From JABHIE01 sp964584805 (lineage in GTDB: Bacteria; Planctomycetota; UBA1135), in NCBI GenBank assembly GCA_964584805.1, contig CAZPAY010000001.1, positions 1-64,000 on the forward strand: a DNA stretch of 64,000 bases. The letters are read 5' to 3'. This document shows positions 53,903 to 63,085 of this stretch, one piece after another. A program made the position numbers and the translations under genes. Each line of letters begins with the position of its first letter. Positions within the stretch are counted from its first letter, which is position 1. The notes beneath the pieces are model-generated. The model was not told where the DNA came from. It worked only from the letters and a program-made list of their open reading frames with translations, and made no database searches.

Positions 53903-54633
53903 GAATGAACCTCTGGTACGCGGCCGACAATCAATCGAGCGACGCCGCCAGTGAGGGGGATGTCACGGACTTCTACGAAGCCTTCATCTTTCATCCACTC
54001 AGCGAATCGGATGTGCGTCGCAAATGCTTCCACGCTTTCTGGTAAGTACTGGTAAGCACCTGTGCGGCCTGCGCGCACGATGCGGGCGAAGATTGGGAGA
54101 ACACGATGGAAATAAGTCCGGAAGAAGAAGCCCCAGACACGATTCGGCACGGGGAAAAACTCCAGTATGGCCAACTGCCCGCCTGGTCGAAGAACACGAA
54201 AACACTCTCGCAAGCCTCGCTGAGGGCCTTCCACATTTCGAATGCCAAAAGCAATCGTCACAGCATCATATGACTGGGATGAAAAAGGTAAATATTGGGC
54301 ATCTGCTTGAACCCAGCGAAGCTCGAACTGTCTCTTCCTAGCTTTAGCGTGCGCCAAGGGCAACATTGGGCCCGTGAAATCGGCACCCGTCACTTGGGCT
54401 CCTGACTTCGCAAAAGCAAGTGCCAAATCACCTGTGCCGCAACACAGGTCGAGTAAATGAGCACCACTAGGCAGAGCAAGCTCTCGTACAGCGCGGCGGC
54501 GCCAACGCGCATCAATCCCAAAGGAAAGAAGACGGTTCAGCAGGTCATATCGCGGAGCAATCTCCGCAAACATTTGCTGCACTTCTGATCCGGGCGGGGC
54601 TGCCATTGAAGCATTATCCCCGCCCGTAGGCAC
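53899..54633 (-). CDS. ubiE: UbiE/MenG-type quinone C-methyltransferase
   Basis: A 244-residue SAM methyltransferase. The segment FAEIAPRYDLLNRLLSFG is followed by LLDLCCGTGDLA (SAM-binding motif I) and the FGIRN region. It methylates demethylmenaquinone (or the ubiquinone equivalent), the last step of the pathway. The first codon is GTG at 54633; an in-frame ATG at 54606, which starts MAAPPGSEVQQMF, may be the real start. It is 18 bp after the propeller lipoprotein and overlaps the CPBP gene. Confidence 0.9.
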   Translation of the reverse strand: MPTGGDNASMAAPPGSEVQQMFAEIAPRYDLLNRLLSFGIDARWRRRAVRELALPSGAHLLDLCCGTGDLALAFAKSGAQVTGADFTGPMLPLAHAKARKRQFELRWVQADAQYLPFSSQSYDAVTIAFGIRNVEGPQRGLRECFRVLRPGGQLAILEFFPVPNRVWGFFFRTYFHRVLPIFARIVRAGRTGAYQYLPESVEAFATHIRFAEWMKDEGFVEVRDIPLTGGVARLIVGRVPEVHS

Positions 54634-54651
54634 AGAAGGAAGGAAAAGCCT

Positions 54652-57600
54652 TTACTGGCGCCAATAGTGGCAGAGTACTTTTACACCAGGGACTTCAATC
54701 GAAGGCACATATTGCGTACCTGTGCTCAACTGAATCACATCGACCTTGCCATTGGCGTTAGCCGCAAAAAGGAAACGCGGGCGCGAGACAGGAACCCCAG
54801 CACGATGCAAAGACTTTGATGAGTGTGGAACCTGCGCAGCTCCTTTGGCCATAGCAGACATCGTTGCATTTGTGCCACCGGTGTTATCGAGATCGTCAAG
54901 AGCGATATCAACAATACTGGAAGATGAGAAAATATCGACCCACTCATGAAGTAAAGTCCATTCTTTTGCCCGACGGTTTGGGTCAGGCAAGTACGCAGCG
55001 CCCGCAAGAGTTTGAGGGAAGTCAGGCGCATCTTTCAAGTAAAGCTCGCCAATTGCTCCCTTTCCGCCTTTCCGGTAGGCAATGTATACACCCTGGAAAA
55101 CAGAATTGGGGTTAGGTTGGATACACGATGCGGCATCAAAACCACTCTGATTTTCGAGAGATGGTTTGCCCACAAAGTCGTCGTAACCAATGCCCTGAAC
55201 ACCGTCGGGGCCAGACTCAAAAATAGTCATTTGGCCACCTTCGGAGATGACATAGGCATAGTACAAGCCTGTACCCCAGCCAACACCACCGACGTAGTTT
55301 TCCCAACGATTTGTAACAGCCAACAACTTCGGACGGTTTACGCCTGGGATAATTTTTCTAACTTCCAAGTCAGAAGTAGAAATCAAAGCCATCGAGTGAG
55401 ACTTTTCACATAGGACGAGCACATCTTCATCATCTGGCTGCCAGACAATTTCGGTTGGTGCTTGGCCCATGCGGTTTGTGGAGGCATCGACCAAAGATGT
55501 CACCTTGATGATTTCATGGAAGGTCGGTGAAGTTGGATTCGTGTCAATAAAAGTCACACTATTGGTACTTTTATTAGAGACCGCCAGAATATTCATGTCT
55601 GGCGAAATCGCCAAATCGCGTGGGTCGGATACGCCAATCGTATCAAGCACGGTCATGCGGTTGCTGTTTAAAACAACGATTTGATTCCGTGTAGTGTTCA
55701 GGAGGTAAAGGAAGTGCCCCACCTGCTGACGAATGCTGAAAGTTGGACAAGTCGGAGCGGGTGGAGATGGGCCATAGAACCCCTCATACCACAGTGACAT
55801 CGTGAGCAAACCCGATGGAGGGCTGTAGTTAAGCGTGCCGAAAGCGTCGCCATATTTCAGAAGATTAAAGACGCCTGTACCAAACGAAGGTTCTTCCGTT
55901 TGAATCAACGGGGCATAGCAAGAAGGCGCCAACCGCAATCGAGGAGGATTGGGGTGCGGGGCCATTGAGATGTTATTCCCAGGGAAGAGTGGGTAAAGTG
56001 CGCTCAGAGGCTGCGACTGGTATGCGGTACTCGCGCAGTTGTTTTGGCCACCAGAAAGGCAATCAAAGTTGTTGTAGACCAAGTCAAGCGGATGCCCGAT
56101 CATCATGTCGGAAACAGCACCTGTAATGTCTGAGCTGACCAATTGAGTGGAAAGGCGCGTATCTTTGGCAAGTGTAAAGACGCCCGCTGAGCCACCAGCG
56201 ATGGAAGAATCATCTGAAGAAAGTGGAGGGAAAATCCCCTGAACTTGCAAGTTAGGGTTGAAAGGGAATTTAGAGACATCACCTTCAATCACATGGCCAG
56301 AAGAATCCACAACCCCATTAAACACGGGATTATTAAAGTCGTGCTGTGGGTCGCCTGTGCCCTGACCAAAACCATCAAGGTCAATGACGCGCATGCCACC
56401 AATCGAACCGCCACCGTCAGAGGCCACATAAATCACACCAGGTGAAACTGGAGCATTCACAAGACCTGTGCAGTCAGATCCAATATCGAAAGTGATTTCA
56501 GTGCTGTCTTGAGAGGCAACATCTTGATTGCCAAAAATGTCTTGTGCGGCATTGTGGAAGTATGAGACCTTGGCTTTAGAACGCGTGTTGTAAGGGTCAC
56601 TTCCAGGGAAGTTGGTCGAAGGAGTAACCACAAATTCCGTAAAATTGTATGGGCTTACAGGCAGAACCGTATAGGGCAACTTAATCGTCGTGCCGGGGAG
56701 CTCTTCCTCAGGGCGAATCGGCGGGTAGAACTCAACATTGAACTGCTCATCTAGAGCGGGTGGCACATCAGCTGGGAGTGGCCCAATCGAATGTGGCTGG
56801 CAGGATTCAGAGAAGAAGAAGTGCATTTGCACATCGCAAGGCACCTCAATCGCCAGATCCGTCGGGCAGGTCACGACATTGCCTCCGAGACCGTCCATCA
56901 GAAGTACAGGAGGCGTATTGTCAGCACCAACCGAGGCTGTGGCGATGCCGCCCTCCTCTAGTGTTTTACCGCCCAAGTCACGGACGCCACCTATGACAAG
57001 GCCATCTTCTACACAAGTTGTTTCTGCACCCGCAATGGTCATGCGAATGATGCGATTCGTTGGAAAGCTCTCATAAGTAGAAAGGTCGTCATCTGAGTCA
57101 ACCACATAGACAAAAGCGTTGGGGTGAATCAAATCATTTGCACCTGGGAAAGATGCCGCGCTACCAATCAGACCCTGAGCAATATCCTCGGTGCCTGGGA
57201 ACCCGGTGCCAGGGTAGGTTGGAACTTCACCATCAAGGATTTCAAGAGTCGTGTTTGAATCGCGAGCCCCAGCAGATACCCAGCGCTCTTTTACGATAGG
57301 GTTACCCGTATAGGTATAGCCATTGACGAAACCCCGACCTGGAATCTTTTCAGACAGACCCGTTGCTGGGTCATAGGCCGTAACAGTGATTGTGCCGGTA
57401 AGTCCGAAGTTCACAAAACCGGCCACAGTAGGATCAAGCACCGAATTGATGTTGAGGGGCCTCGTGAAATGCGCCGCAATAAAATGATTTCCAATATTAC
57501 CCGCTGGGTTTTCAGCCCCAGTAGGCCAAGTATCCGGCTTAAAGAGGACCGGGTTGATATCAGACGGACGATTGTCAATCAAATCATCAAGGCTGCGAAT

Positions 57601-57813
57601 GTCAACGACTTGATCCGAGGCTGTGCCAACGGAAGTGGGCACCGAAATCGAAAAGGGAAGCAATCGACCAAAGCCATTATGAACACGATCAATCAACAAC
57701 CGAGAATCGGTAGCTGATGGGAACTCATCTTTGGCAGTGTCGTCGTTAAAACAGGACCCAGCCATAAAAATTATGGCCAGGACGGCAGCGTATGCGGGCA
57801 GTCGTCGTTGCAT
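54652..57813 (-). CDS. Large exported lipoprotein-like protein with beta-propeller repeats
   Basis: A 1053-residue exported protein. The N-terminus (about 1-22) is hydrophobic and ends MAGSC, compatible with lipid modification at Cys21. The middle contains Ig- or sandwich-like segments, and residues about 700-900 carry YVTN/NHL-like propeller repeats (VVLNSNRMTVLDTIGVSDPR, LAVSNKSTNSVTFIDT), which often bind proteins or glycans. No enzyme motif is visible. It is the first gene of the operon that includes ubiE, ubiX, mqnP, holA and mutL, but no functional link is apparent. The gene is lower in GC than its neighbours by eye, though not enough to prove transfer. Confidence 0.75.
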   Translation of the reverse strand: MQRRLPAYAAVLAIIFMAGSCFNDDTAKDEFPSATDSRLLIDRVHNGFGRLLPFSISVPTSVGTASDQVVDIRSLDDLIDNRPSDINPVLFKPDTWPTGAENPAGNIGNHFIAAHFTRPLNINSVLDPTVAGFVNFGLTGTITVTAYDPATGLSEKIPGRGFVNGYTYTGNPIVKERWVSAGARDSNTTLEILDGEVPTYPGTGFPGTEDIAQGLIGSAASFPGANDLIHPNAFVYVVDSDDDLSTYESFPTNRIIRMTIAGAETTCVEDGLVIGGVRDLGGKTLEEGGIATASVGADNTPPVLLMDGLGGNVVTCPTDLAIEVPCDVQMHFFFSESCQPHSIGPLPADVPPALDEQFNVEFYPPIRPEEELPGTTIKLPYTVLPVSPYNFTEFVVTPSTNFPGSDPYNTRSKAKVSYFHNAAQDIFGNQDVASQDSTEITFDIGSDCTGLVNAPVSPGVIYVASDGGGSIGGMRVIDLDGFGQGTGDPQHDFNNPVFNGVVDSSGHVIEGDVSKFPFNPNLQVQGIFPPLSSDDSSIAGGSAGVFTLAKDTRLSTQLVSSDITGAVSDMMIGHPLDLVYNNFDCLSGGQNNCASTAYQSQPLSALYPLFPGNNISMAPHPNPPRLRLAPSCYAPLIQTEEPSFGTGVFNLLKYGDAFGTLNYSPPSGLLTMSLWYEGFYGPSPPAPTCPTFSIRQQVGHFLYLLNTTRNQIVVLNSNRMTVLDTIGVSDPRDLAISPDMNILAVSNKSTNSVTFIDTNPTSPTFHEIIKVTSLVDASTNRMGQAPTEIVWQPDDEDVLVLCEKSHSMALISTSDLEVRKIIPGVNRPKLLAVTNRWENYVGGVGWGTGLYYAYVISEGGQMTIFESGPDGVQGIGYDDFVGKPSLENQSGFDAASCIQPNPNSVFQGVYIAYRKGGKGAIGELYLKDAPDFPQTLAGAAYLPDPNRRAKEWTLLHEWVDIFSSSSIVDIALDDLDNTGGTNATMSAMAKGAAQVPHSSKSLHRAGVPVSRPRFLFAANANGKVDVIQLSTGTQYVPSIEVPGVKVLCHYWRQ

Positions 57814-57917
57814 TTTAGTAAGGGAGAAATGGGACCTCTATGGAAGTACCGAGCAACAATCATGCCATCGCCCCCGCCCTTTGCCTAGCGGGTTTCGAGA
57901 AGAAAAGAGGCTATGCT

Positions 57918-57933
57918 CGTGCGATGTCGCACG
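57918..57933. repeat. Inverted repeat upstream of ruvB
   Basis: CGTGCG-ATGT-CGCACG is a perfect 6-bp inverted repeat with a 4-nt spacer, 64 bp before the ruvB ATG in the 183-bp divergent region between the lipoprotein and ruvB genes. It does not resemble the candidate LexA operator at 16779-16798. It may be an operator or a small hairpin; nothing else is certain. Confidence 0.35.
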
Positions 57934-57996
57934 CCGCAGACTGTACATTTCATGCGCCTAGTAATCTTGGCTGAAATTCTGCAGAATAGGATAGCC

Positions 57997-59016
57997 ATGA
58001 ACGGCCCATCATCCTTTGAAACCGCCCCTCAATCTCCACCTGAAGAAGACTTTGAGCGGACACTGCGACCCAAGAATTTCTCTGAATTTCTCGGTCAGTC
58101 CGGCGTATTAGAGCCTCTTCGGCTCATGGTCAGAGCCGCCCAAGAGCGTCACGAGACTTCTGAGCACATCCTTTTCACCGGCCTGCCAGGCCTCGGAAAA
58201 ACATCCCTTGCTCTCGCTTTAGCGACCGAGTTAGGTACCCCACTTAAGATGACAAGCGGCCCGGCTTTGACTAAATCTCGTGATTTGGTAGGCATTTTGA
58301 GCCAAATCGAGCCCGGCACCCTGCTGTTTATCGATGAAATTCATCGAATTCCGAGAGATGTTGAAGAATACCTCTACGGCGCCATGGATAGATTCCAACT
58401 CGAATGGACGCTCGATTCTGGGCCGCATGCGCGCTTGCTTAAGTTGGACATCCAACCTTTCACGCTCGTGGGCGCGACAACGCGCGAGGCTTTGTTGTCC
58501 CCGCCATTCCGATCTCGCTTCGGCCATGCTTTTCGCTTCGAGCCTTACCCCCCACAGGAACTAGAGCAAATCCTTAACCGCTCAGCCTCCCTGCTTAATG
58601 TAGCGCTCACCAGCCAGGCCTGTGCTCGACTGGCTCAACACGCTCGCGGCACACCTCGCATTGCCAACCGACTCTTACGCCGCGCACGGGATGTTGCCCA
58701 AGTGGAACAAGACGGCCACATCGATGATGGTGTCGTTGACCGCACTTATGAATTACTTCACATCGACTCCCTCGGACTAGAGCGCACCGACCGCAAAATT
58801 CTATCCGCACTGGTCCAAGCCGATGGGCGTCCCCTTGGGCTTAAAAATCTTGCTGTAGCCATCGACGAAGCGGAAGACACACTGGAAGAGGTCTTTGAGC
58901 CTTGGCTGATTCGACAAGGCTATCTCGCGCGCACACCTCAAGGCAGAGTCATCCTCCCTCTCGGTTTAAAGGCGCTTGACAGCAGCGGCCTATCCGACGG
59001 CGAATCGATTTCATGA
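57997..59016 (+). CDS. ruvB: Holliday junction branch migration ATPase RuvB
   Basis: A 339-residue AAA+ motor that drives branch migration with RuvA. Walker A is GLPGLGKT (62-69), Walker B/sensor FIDEIHR (111-117), followed by the GATTREALLSPPFRSRFG segment with the arginine finger. I chose the ATG at 57997, which has an AGG 7 nt upstream and gives the usual length; an in-frame codon at 57913 would add 28 odd residues. ruvA and ruvC are not in the window. It overlaps the SpoIID-domain gene by ATGA (59013-59016). Confidence 0.95.
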   Translation: MNGPSSFETAPQSPPEEDFERTLRPKNFSEFLGQSGVLEPLRLMVRAAQERHETSEHILFTGLPGLGKTSLALALATELGTPLKMTSGPALTKSRDLVGILSQIEPGTLLFIDEIHRIPRDVEEYLYGAMDRFQLEWTLDSGPHARLLKLDIQPFTLVGATTREALLSPPFRSRFGHAFRFEPYPPQELEQILNRSASLLNVALTSQACARLAQHARGTPRIANRLLRRARDVAQVEQDGHIDDGVVDRTYELLHIDSLGLERTDRKILSALVQADGRPLGLKNLAVAIDEAEDTLEEVFEPWLIRQGYLARTPQGRVILPLGLKALDSSGLSDGESIS

Positions 59017-60212
59017 AAGACACTTCAGCCTTCAAACGGGTGATTCTCACCCTAAGCCTCTGCTTCTTACTCTGGGCAGCTTCTTGGCTTTGGCCTGCGA
59101 CATCCAAACAGGATGCTTTTTCGCCAAACACTGTCCTGGTTCAACTGACGGATTGGGAAGGCCAATCAAATGTGCCGCTTGAAATCAATGGCGACTGGTC
59201 TGTCCTCAGTGACGCGGGCGACATCATCCTCAGCGGCACTCACTTTCATGGCAGCCTTTCCCTTGATGCCGCCGGAGCCAATATCGGCGCATGGGCCGTA
59301 CCTCTCCACTCCTTCACGATTCGGCCTCGCGGTAATCACGCTTTGCGAATCGGCGACCGATGGTTCGATGGTTTGCTGATAGTCAAACTCAACTCAAGCC
59401 CAGAGACGCGATTGCCGAGCGCTTTTGACATTCAGCTCGAACTCAACCTTGAAGATTATGTGCTGGGTGTTTTGTGCGGCGAGATGGCAACTTCAGCGAC
59501 CGGCACACAACAGGCGCTTCAAGCGCAAGCCGTCGCTTCTCGCACTTATGCGTTATGGCGGCTTTCGCAGGGCCGTGGGTTCTTGCGTGACAACACAAAA
59601 GATCAACGCTTTCTCGGTTCAGATTACCACACAAAGGCTGCCCGACAAGCCGTTGATGCAACTCGTGGACTTGTCCTGACATGGCGAGACAAACTATTAC
59701 CCGCTTATTTTCATGCGGATTGTGCGGGCCATACCGTCGATGCTTTCGAAGTCGATTTCGTCAACCGCCCGACCCCACCATTATCCGGTGTAGTTGACCC
59801 AAGTTGTGCAACTCGTGGGCAATGGTCCGACACGATTCCGGCTTCGACCCTTGATTCAATTGCTAGCAATCGAGGCATTGGCGAATGGGTCCAACGAATT
59901 GAGGCCGCCCGCCGCGATGGTGCTGGCCGCTGGATGCAAACACGCCTCTCTGGGAATCAAGGTATGCGCATACTTAACGCCGACCATTTACGCACCACCT
60001 TCAGCACGCCATCCGCTTGCTGGACGGATGCAGAGGTGCGACCTGACGGGTCGTTTGCCTTGCGCGGCCGTGGTTATGGTCACGGTGTTGGGCTCTGCCA
60101 GCGGGGAGCCCGCGACCTAGCTCGCGCTGGCCAATCGCATCTTGATATTCTTTCCCATTACTACCCCGGCGCCAAGACTCAGCCCTGGCTTGGGCTCTCC
60201 CCGACGCAATGA
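59013..60212 (+). CDS. SpoIID/LytB-domain protein, membrane-anchored
   Basis: A 399-residue protein. An N-terminal helix (about 10-32) is followed by a segment with beta structure, then a SpoIID-type domain: LEDYVLGVLCGEM (about 147-159) and ALQAQAVASRTYALW (about 168-182). The C-terminal GRGYGHGVGLCQRGARDLAR (about 351-370) is also conserved. SpoIID of Bacillus cleaves peptidoglycan glycan strands without peptides; this organism need not sporulate, so a wall-remodelling role is likely but unproven. It overlaps ruvB and tgt by 4 nt each (ATGA). Confidence 0.86.
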   Translation: MKDTSAFKRVILTLSLCFLLWAASWLWPATSKQDAFSPNTVLVQLTDWEGQSNVPLEINGDWSVLSDAGDIILSGTHFHGSLSLDAAGANIGAWAVPLHSFTIRPRGNHALRIGDRWFDGLLIVKLNSSPETRLPSAFDIQLELNLEDYVLGVLCGEMATSATGTQQALQAQAVASRTYALWRLSQGRGFLRDNTKDQRFLGSDYHTKAARQAVDATRGLVLTWRDKLLPAYFHADCAGHTVDAFEVDFVNRPTPPLSGVVDPSCATRGQWSDTIPASTLDSIASNRGIGEWVQRIEAARRDGAGRWMQTRLSGNQGMRILNADHLRTTFSTPSACWTDAEVRPDGSFALRGRGYGHGVGLCQRGARDLARAGQSHLDILSHYYPGAKTQPWLGLSPTQ

Positions 60213-61360
60213 CTTTTCATTTCACCCGACACTCAGGCGACTCAAACGGCCCTCGCCTAGGCACGCTGCACACAAATCGCGGCGATGTGCAAACTCCAGC
60301 TTTCATGCCGGTAGCGACTCGTGGTCTCATGCGCGGCCCTTGGCATGGACAGTTACGCCCTATGGGCGTTGAAATGATGCTCGCCAATGCCTTTCATTTA
60401 TTCGTGCGCCCTGGCGTAGAGACCGTGCAAAAGCTTGGTGGCGTACATGGGATGATGGGCTGGAGTGGACCTGTACTGACTGATTCGGGCGGTTTTCAAG
60501 CTTTCTCTTTGAGTTCTAAAACGAAGTTCACAGAACAGGGTTTCAAAATGGAAAACCCCGTGCAAGGCGGCTGGATTGACTGGACGCCATCTCATGCATT
60601 TAAGGTTCAGGCTGGCCTAGCTCCTGACATCGCGATGATTCTTGATGTGTGCCCCGCAGAGCCTCTTGACGATAAGATTTGCACAGCGGCCGTTGCGACT
60701 ACGCTCCGATGGGCAAAGGAACAACGAGATTTGCATGATGCCCGCGGTGGCGTTGACTCTGGGCAAGCCCAATTCGGTATTGTCCAAGGTGGCGTCTTTG
60801 GGAACTTACGCGAAGCATGCGCCAAGGGCTTAGTTGAGCTTGATTTTGATGGTTACGCTGTTGGCGGCGTTTCGGTCGGGGAAGGCTTTGAGGCCATGAT
60901 GGCCGGCGTAGACAACAGCACGCCTTTCTTGCCCGTCGACAAAATTCGATACCTCATGGGTGTCGGCACTCCGCTTGATTTAGTTGAATCCGTTGCTCGT
61001 GGAATTGACATCTTTGATTGTGTTTGGCCTATGCGAGCCGGACGATTTGCCACAGCGCTCACAAACCAGGGCAAGTTACATTTACTCAACGCGCAATACA
61101 CCGAAGACACTTCCCCTATTGAGCCCGGCTGCCCTTGCGATGCATGCATTTCTGGTATTCCACGAGGAACATTGCGCGCAGGTTTTAAATCCAAAGAATT
61201 ACTACCGTCGATGATGGTGGCGCAGCACAACCTTTTCTATATCGAAAACCTGATGGCCCGCATACGAGTCGCCATACGCGAAGGTACTTTCGATCGCTTA
61301 CGGGCGAAAATCGTAGAGGCCTATCCAATCCCTGCTCAGGCAAGAAAATCGACTCAATAG
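60209..61360 (+). CDS. tgt: Queuine/preQ1 tRNA-ribosyltransferase
   Basis: A 383-residue enzyme that exchanges G34 of GUN-anticodon tRNAs for preQ1, leading to queuosine. Asp92 in TDSGGFQAFS and nucleophile Asp270 in DIFDCVWPMR are present. The zinc site is CPCDAC (Cys308, Cys310, Cys313) with His340. The conserved PTR after the nucleophile reads PMR. It is coupled to the SpoIID-domain gene by ATGA, and its stop abuts the convergent cstA stop with no gap. Confidence 0.95.
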   Translation: MTFHFTRHSGDSNGPRLGTLHTNRGDVQTPAFMPVATRGLMRGPWHGQLRPMGVEMMLANAFHLFVRPGVETVQKLGGVHGMMGWSGPVLTDSGGFQAFSLSSKTKFTEQGFKMENPVQGGWIDWTPSHAFKVQAGLAPDIAMILDVCPAEPLDDKICTAAVATTLRWAKEQRDLHDARGGVDSGQAQFGIVQGGVFGNLREACAKGLVELDFDGYAVGGVSVGEGFEAMMAGVDNSTPFLPVDKIRYLMGVGTPLDLVESVARGIDIFDCVWPMRAGRFATALTNQGKLHLLNAQYTEDTSPIEPGCPCDACISGIPRGTLRAGFKSKELLPSMMVAQHNLFYIENLMARIRVAIREGTFDRLRAKIVEAYPIPAQARKSTQ

Positions 61361-63079
61361 CTAAATGCGCGGGCGCAAAAATGCGCGAAGCACTGTAGCG
61401 CTCACGCCTACTCCAATTAGCACAAGGCCAATCGCAAGGGCGAGCAACAAGTCATGCCCATCGCGATAAAAATCGCGGAGTTTCATCCCGAGTGCGATCA
61501 TCGTAACGCAAATCATGTAAACCGCCGGCAAAGCCAAGGGCCACCAAATGCGCCCCCTTTGCTTGAGATACACCGTGCCCGTCAACAGAGCTAAGCCGGC
61601 GATAAGCTGGTTCGTGCCACCAAAGAGTTGCCAGAGAGCAAGGCCCGCAGGTTGGCCGTCAATTTTGTAAAACGCGAAAAACATAATGGCGGCACAAGCA
61701 ATCGTTGTCGCGACAAAACGGTTTTTAAGTGGCACGCCATATTGGCCACACGATGCCCCAATCTCTTCGATATTAAAACGCAATAAGCGCGTCGCAGAGT
61801 CGAGAGTAGTCAAAGCAAAAGAGACCACCACCATCGCGACGAGTGTCACAGCAAGGCCTTCCGGAACGCCAAGGACCTCAATAAAAGAAGCCGCACCTTT
61901 GATAAAAATGCCCAGCTTCGCACCAAGGCTCTGGACGGCGCCCCAGTTGACATACACCTTTGCCCAAGCAAGCTTGCCTCCGAGGGTCGTTGTACAAGCC
62001 AAAACTGCAATCAATGCGAGTAAAGATTCGGCAATCATGCCGCCATAGCCGATGGGTCGCGCATCAAGCTCATTGTCAAGTTGGCGCGCCGTCGTGCCGG
62101 AAGACACTAGAGCATGAAATCCGGAAGCCGCACCACAAGCAATCGTGATAAATACAAACGGCCAAATGGGTGGCGCACCGATGGGGTTTGGATTGATTGC
62201 AGGGGCATCAAAAACTGGGCCTTGTAGGAAGAAACCCACATACATCAAAAATAGCCCTAAGACGAGCAAGAGTGAATTTAAGAAATCACGAGCTTGCAGC
62301 AAAAGCCAAACGGGCAAAACGCTTGCCAGCCACGCGTAGCTCATCAAGACCCAAACCCAAGCGTTTTGCCCGAGCCATTTCTCCGAAGAATCGACCCCGA
62401 ACGTTGGATTGCGATAACCCAGCCAAATCAATAGGAGCAAAAGCAAAAAGCCAATGGCCGTTACTGGAGCAAGAGGTTTCTTTTTTACATAAAGTAGCCA
62501 ACCGGCAACGAGTGCCACGGCCATCAATCCGGCAGATGGCATGACGACTTCGGGGAAGGAGGTAACCGACTCGTGCAAAGCATCAGGATTAAAATCACCG
62601 CCCCAGGAGAAGAGCAGGGAAATGATAAAAACAAACACCCCCATCGCAAGAGAAACACCAAAGAAAATCAAAGTCAAAAACAGACCCTTCGCAAATGGCC
62701 CGAGTATCTCTTCGCAAAGCGCTCCGATAGATTTGCCTCGATGTCGTGTACTCAAGACAAGTGCAGAAAAATCATGCACACAGCCAATCAGCAAAGAGCC
62801 TAAAACGACCCAAAGCAGGGCCGGCAGCCAACCCCAAAAAACAGCAACCGCTGGCCCCAGCATCGGCGCCAAACCCGCAATGCTTGCGTAATGGTGGCCA
62901 AACAACACCAAGGGGCGGGTTGGGACAAAATCGACACCGTCGCACTGCGCGTGTGCAGGAGTCACCGCTTTGGCATTAAGGCGAAAAACGCGCTCGGCCA
63001 GCCACTTGCTATAAAAGCGATAACCGAGCCAATAAAAAATTAGCGCAGCGGAGGCAGCCCAGGCAGCAGACAGCGCCAA
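61361..63079 (-). CDS. cstA: CstA-like carbon starvation protein (peptide/pyruvate-type transporter)
   Basis: A 572-residue integral membrane protein with about 16 helices. The FGHHYASIAGLAPMLGPAVAVFWG stretch (about 59-82) and HDFSALVLSTRHRGKSIG (about 105-122) are CstA-family signatures. Relatives import pyruvate or peptides during carbon limitation. It begins with TTG at 63079, preceded by AAAGGACC, a good ribosome site. The SH3-domain gene ends 6 bp upstream, so they may be co-transcribed. Confidence 0.9.
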   Translation of the reverse strand: MALSAAWAASAALIFYWLGYRFYSKWLAERVFRLNAKAVTPAHAQCDGVDFVPTRPLVLFGHHYASIAGLAPMLGPAVAVFWGWLPALLWVVLGSLLIGCVHDFSALVLSTRHRGKSIGALCEEILGPFAKGLFLTLIFFGVSLAMGVFVFIISLLFSWGGDFNPDALHESVTSFPEVVMPSAGLMAVALVAGWLLYVKKKPLAPVTAIGFLLLLLLIWLGYRNPTFGVDSSEKWLGQNAWVWVLMSYAWLASVLPVWLLLQARDFLNSLLLVLGLFLMYVGFFLQGPVFDAPAINPNPIGAPPIWPFVFITIACGAASGFHALVSSGTTARQLDNELDARPIGYGGMIAESLLALIAVLACTTTLGGKLAWAKVYVNWGAVQSLGAKLGIFIKGAASFIEVLGVPEGLAVTLVAMVVVSFALTTLDSATRLLRFNIEEIGASCGQYGVPLKNRFVATTIACAAIMFFAFYKIDGQPAGLALWQLFGGTNQLIAGLALLTGTVYLKQRGRIWWPLALPAVYMICVTMIALGMKLRDFYRDGHDLLLALAIGLVLIGVGVSATVLRAFLRPRI

Positions 63080-63085
63080 GGTCCT

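Noticed and set aside
57918..57933. LexA-type operator upstream of ruvB
   Set aside because: The repeat is GC-rich and unlike the TGATA-type palindrome at lexA, so SOS control of ruvB is not supported here.
57913..57996. Upstream in-frame start for ruvB
   Set aside because: It would add 28 residues that are unlike RuvB and cross an inverted repeat; the ATG at 57997 has a proper ribosome site.
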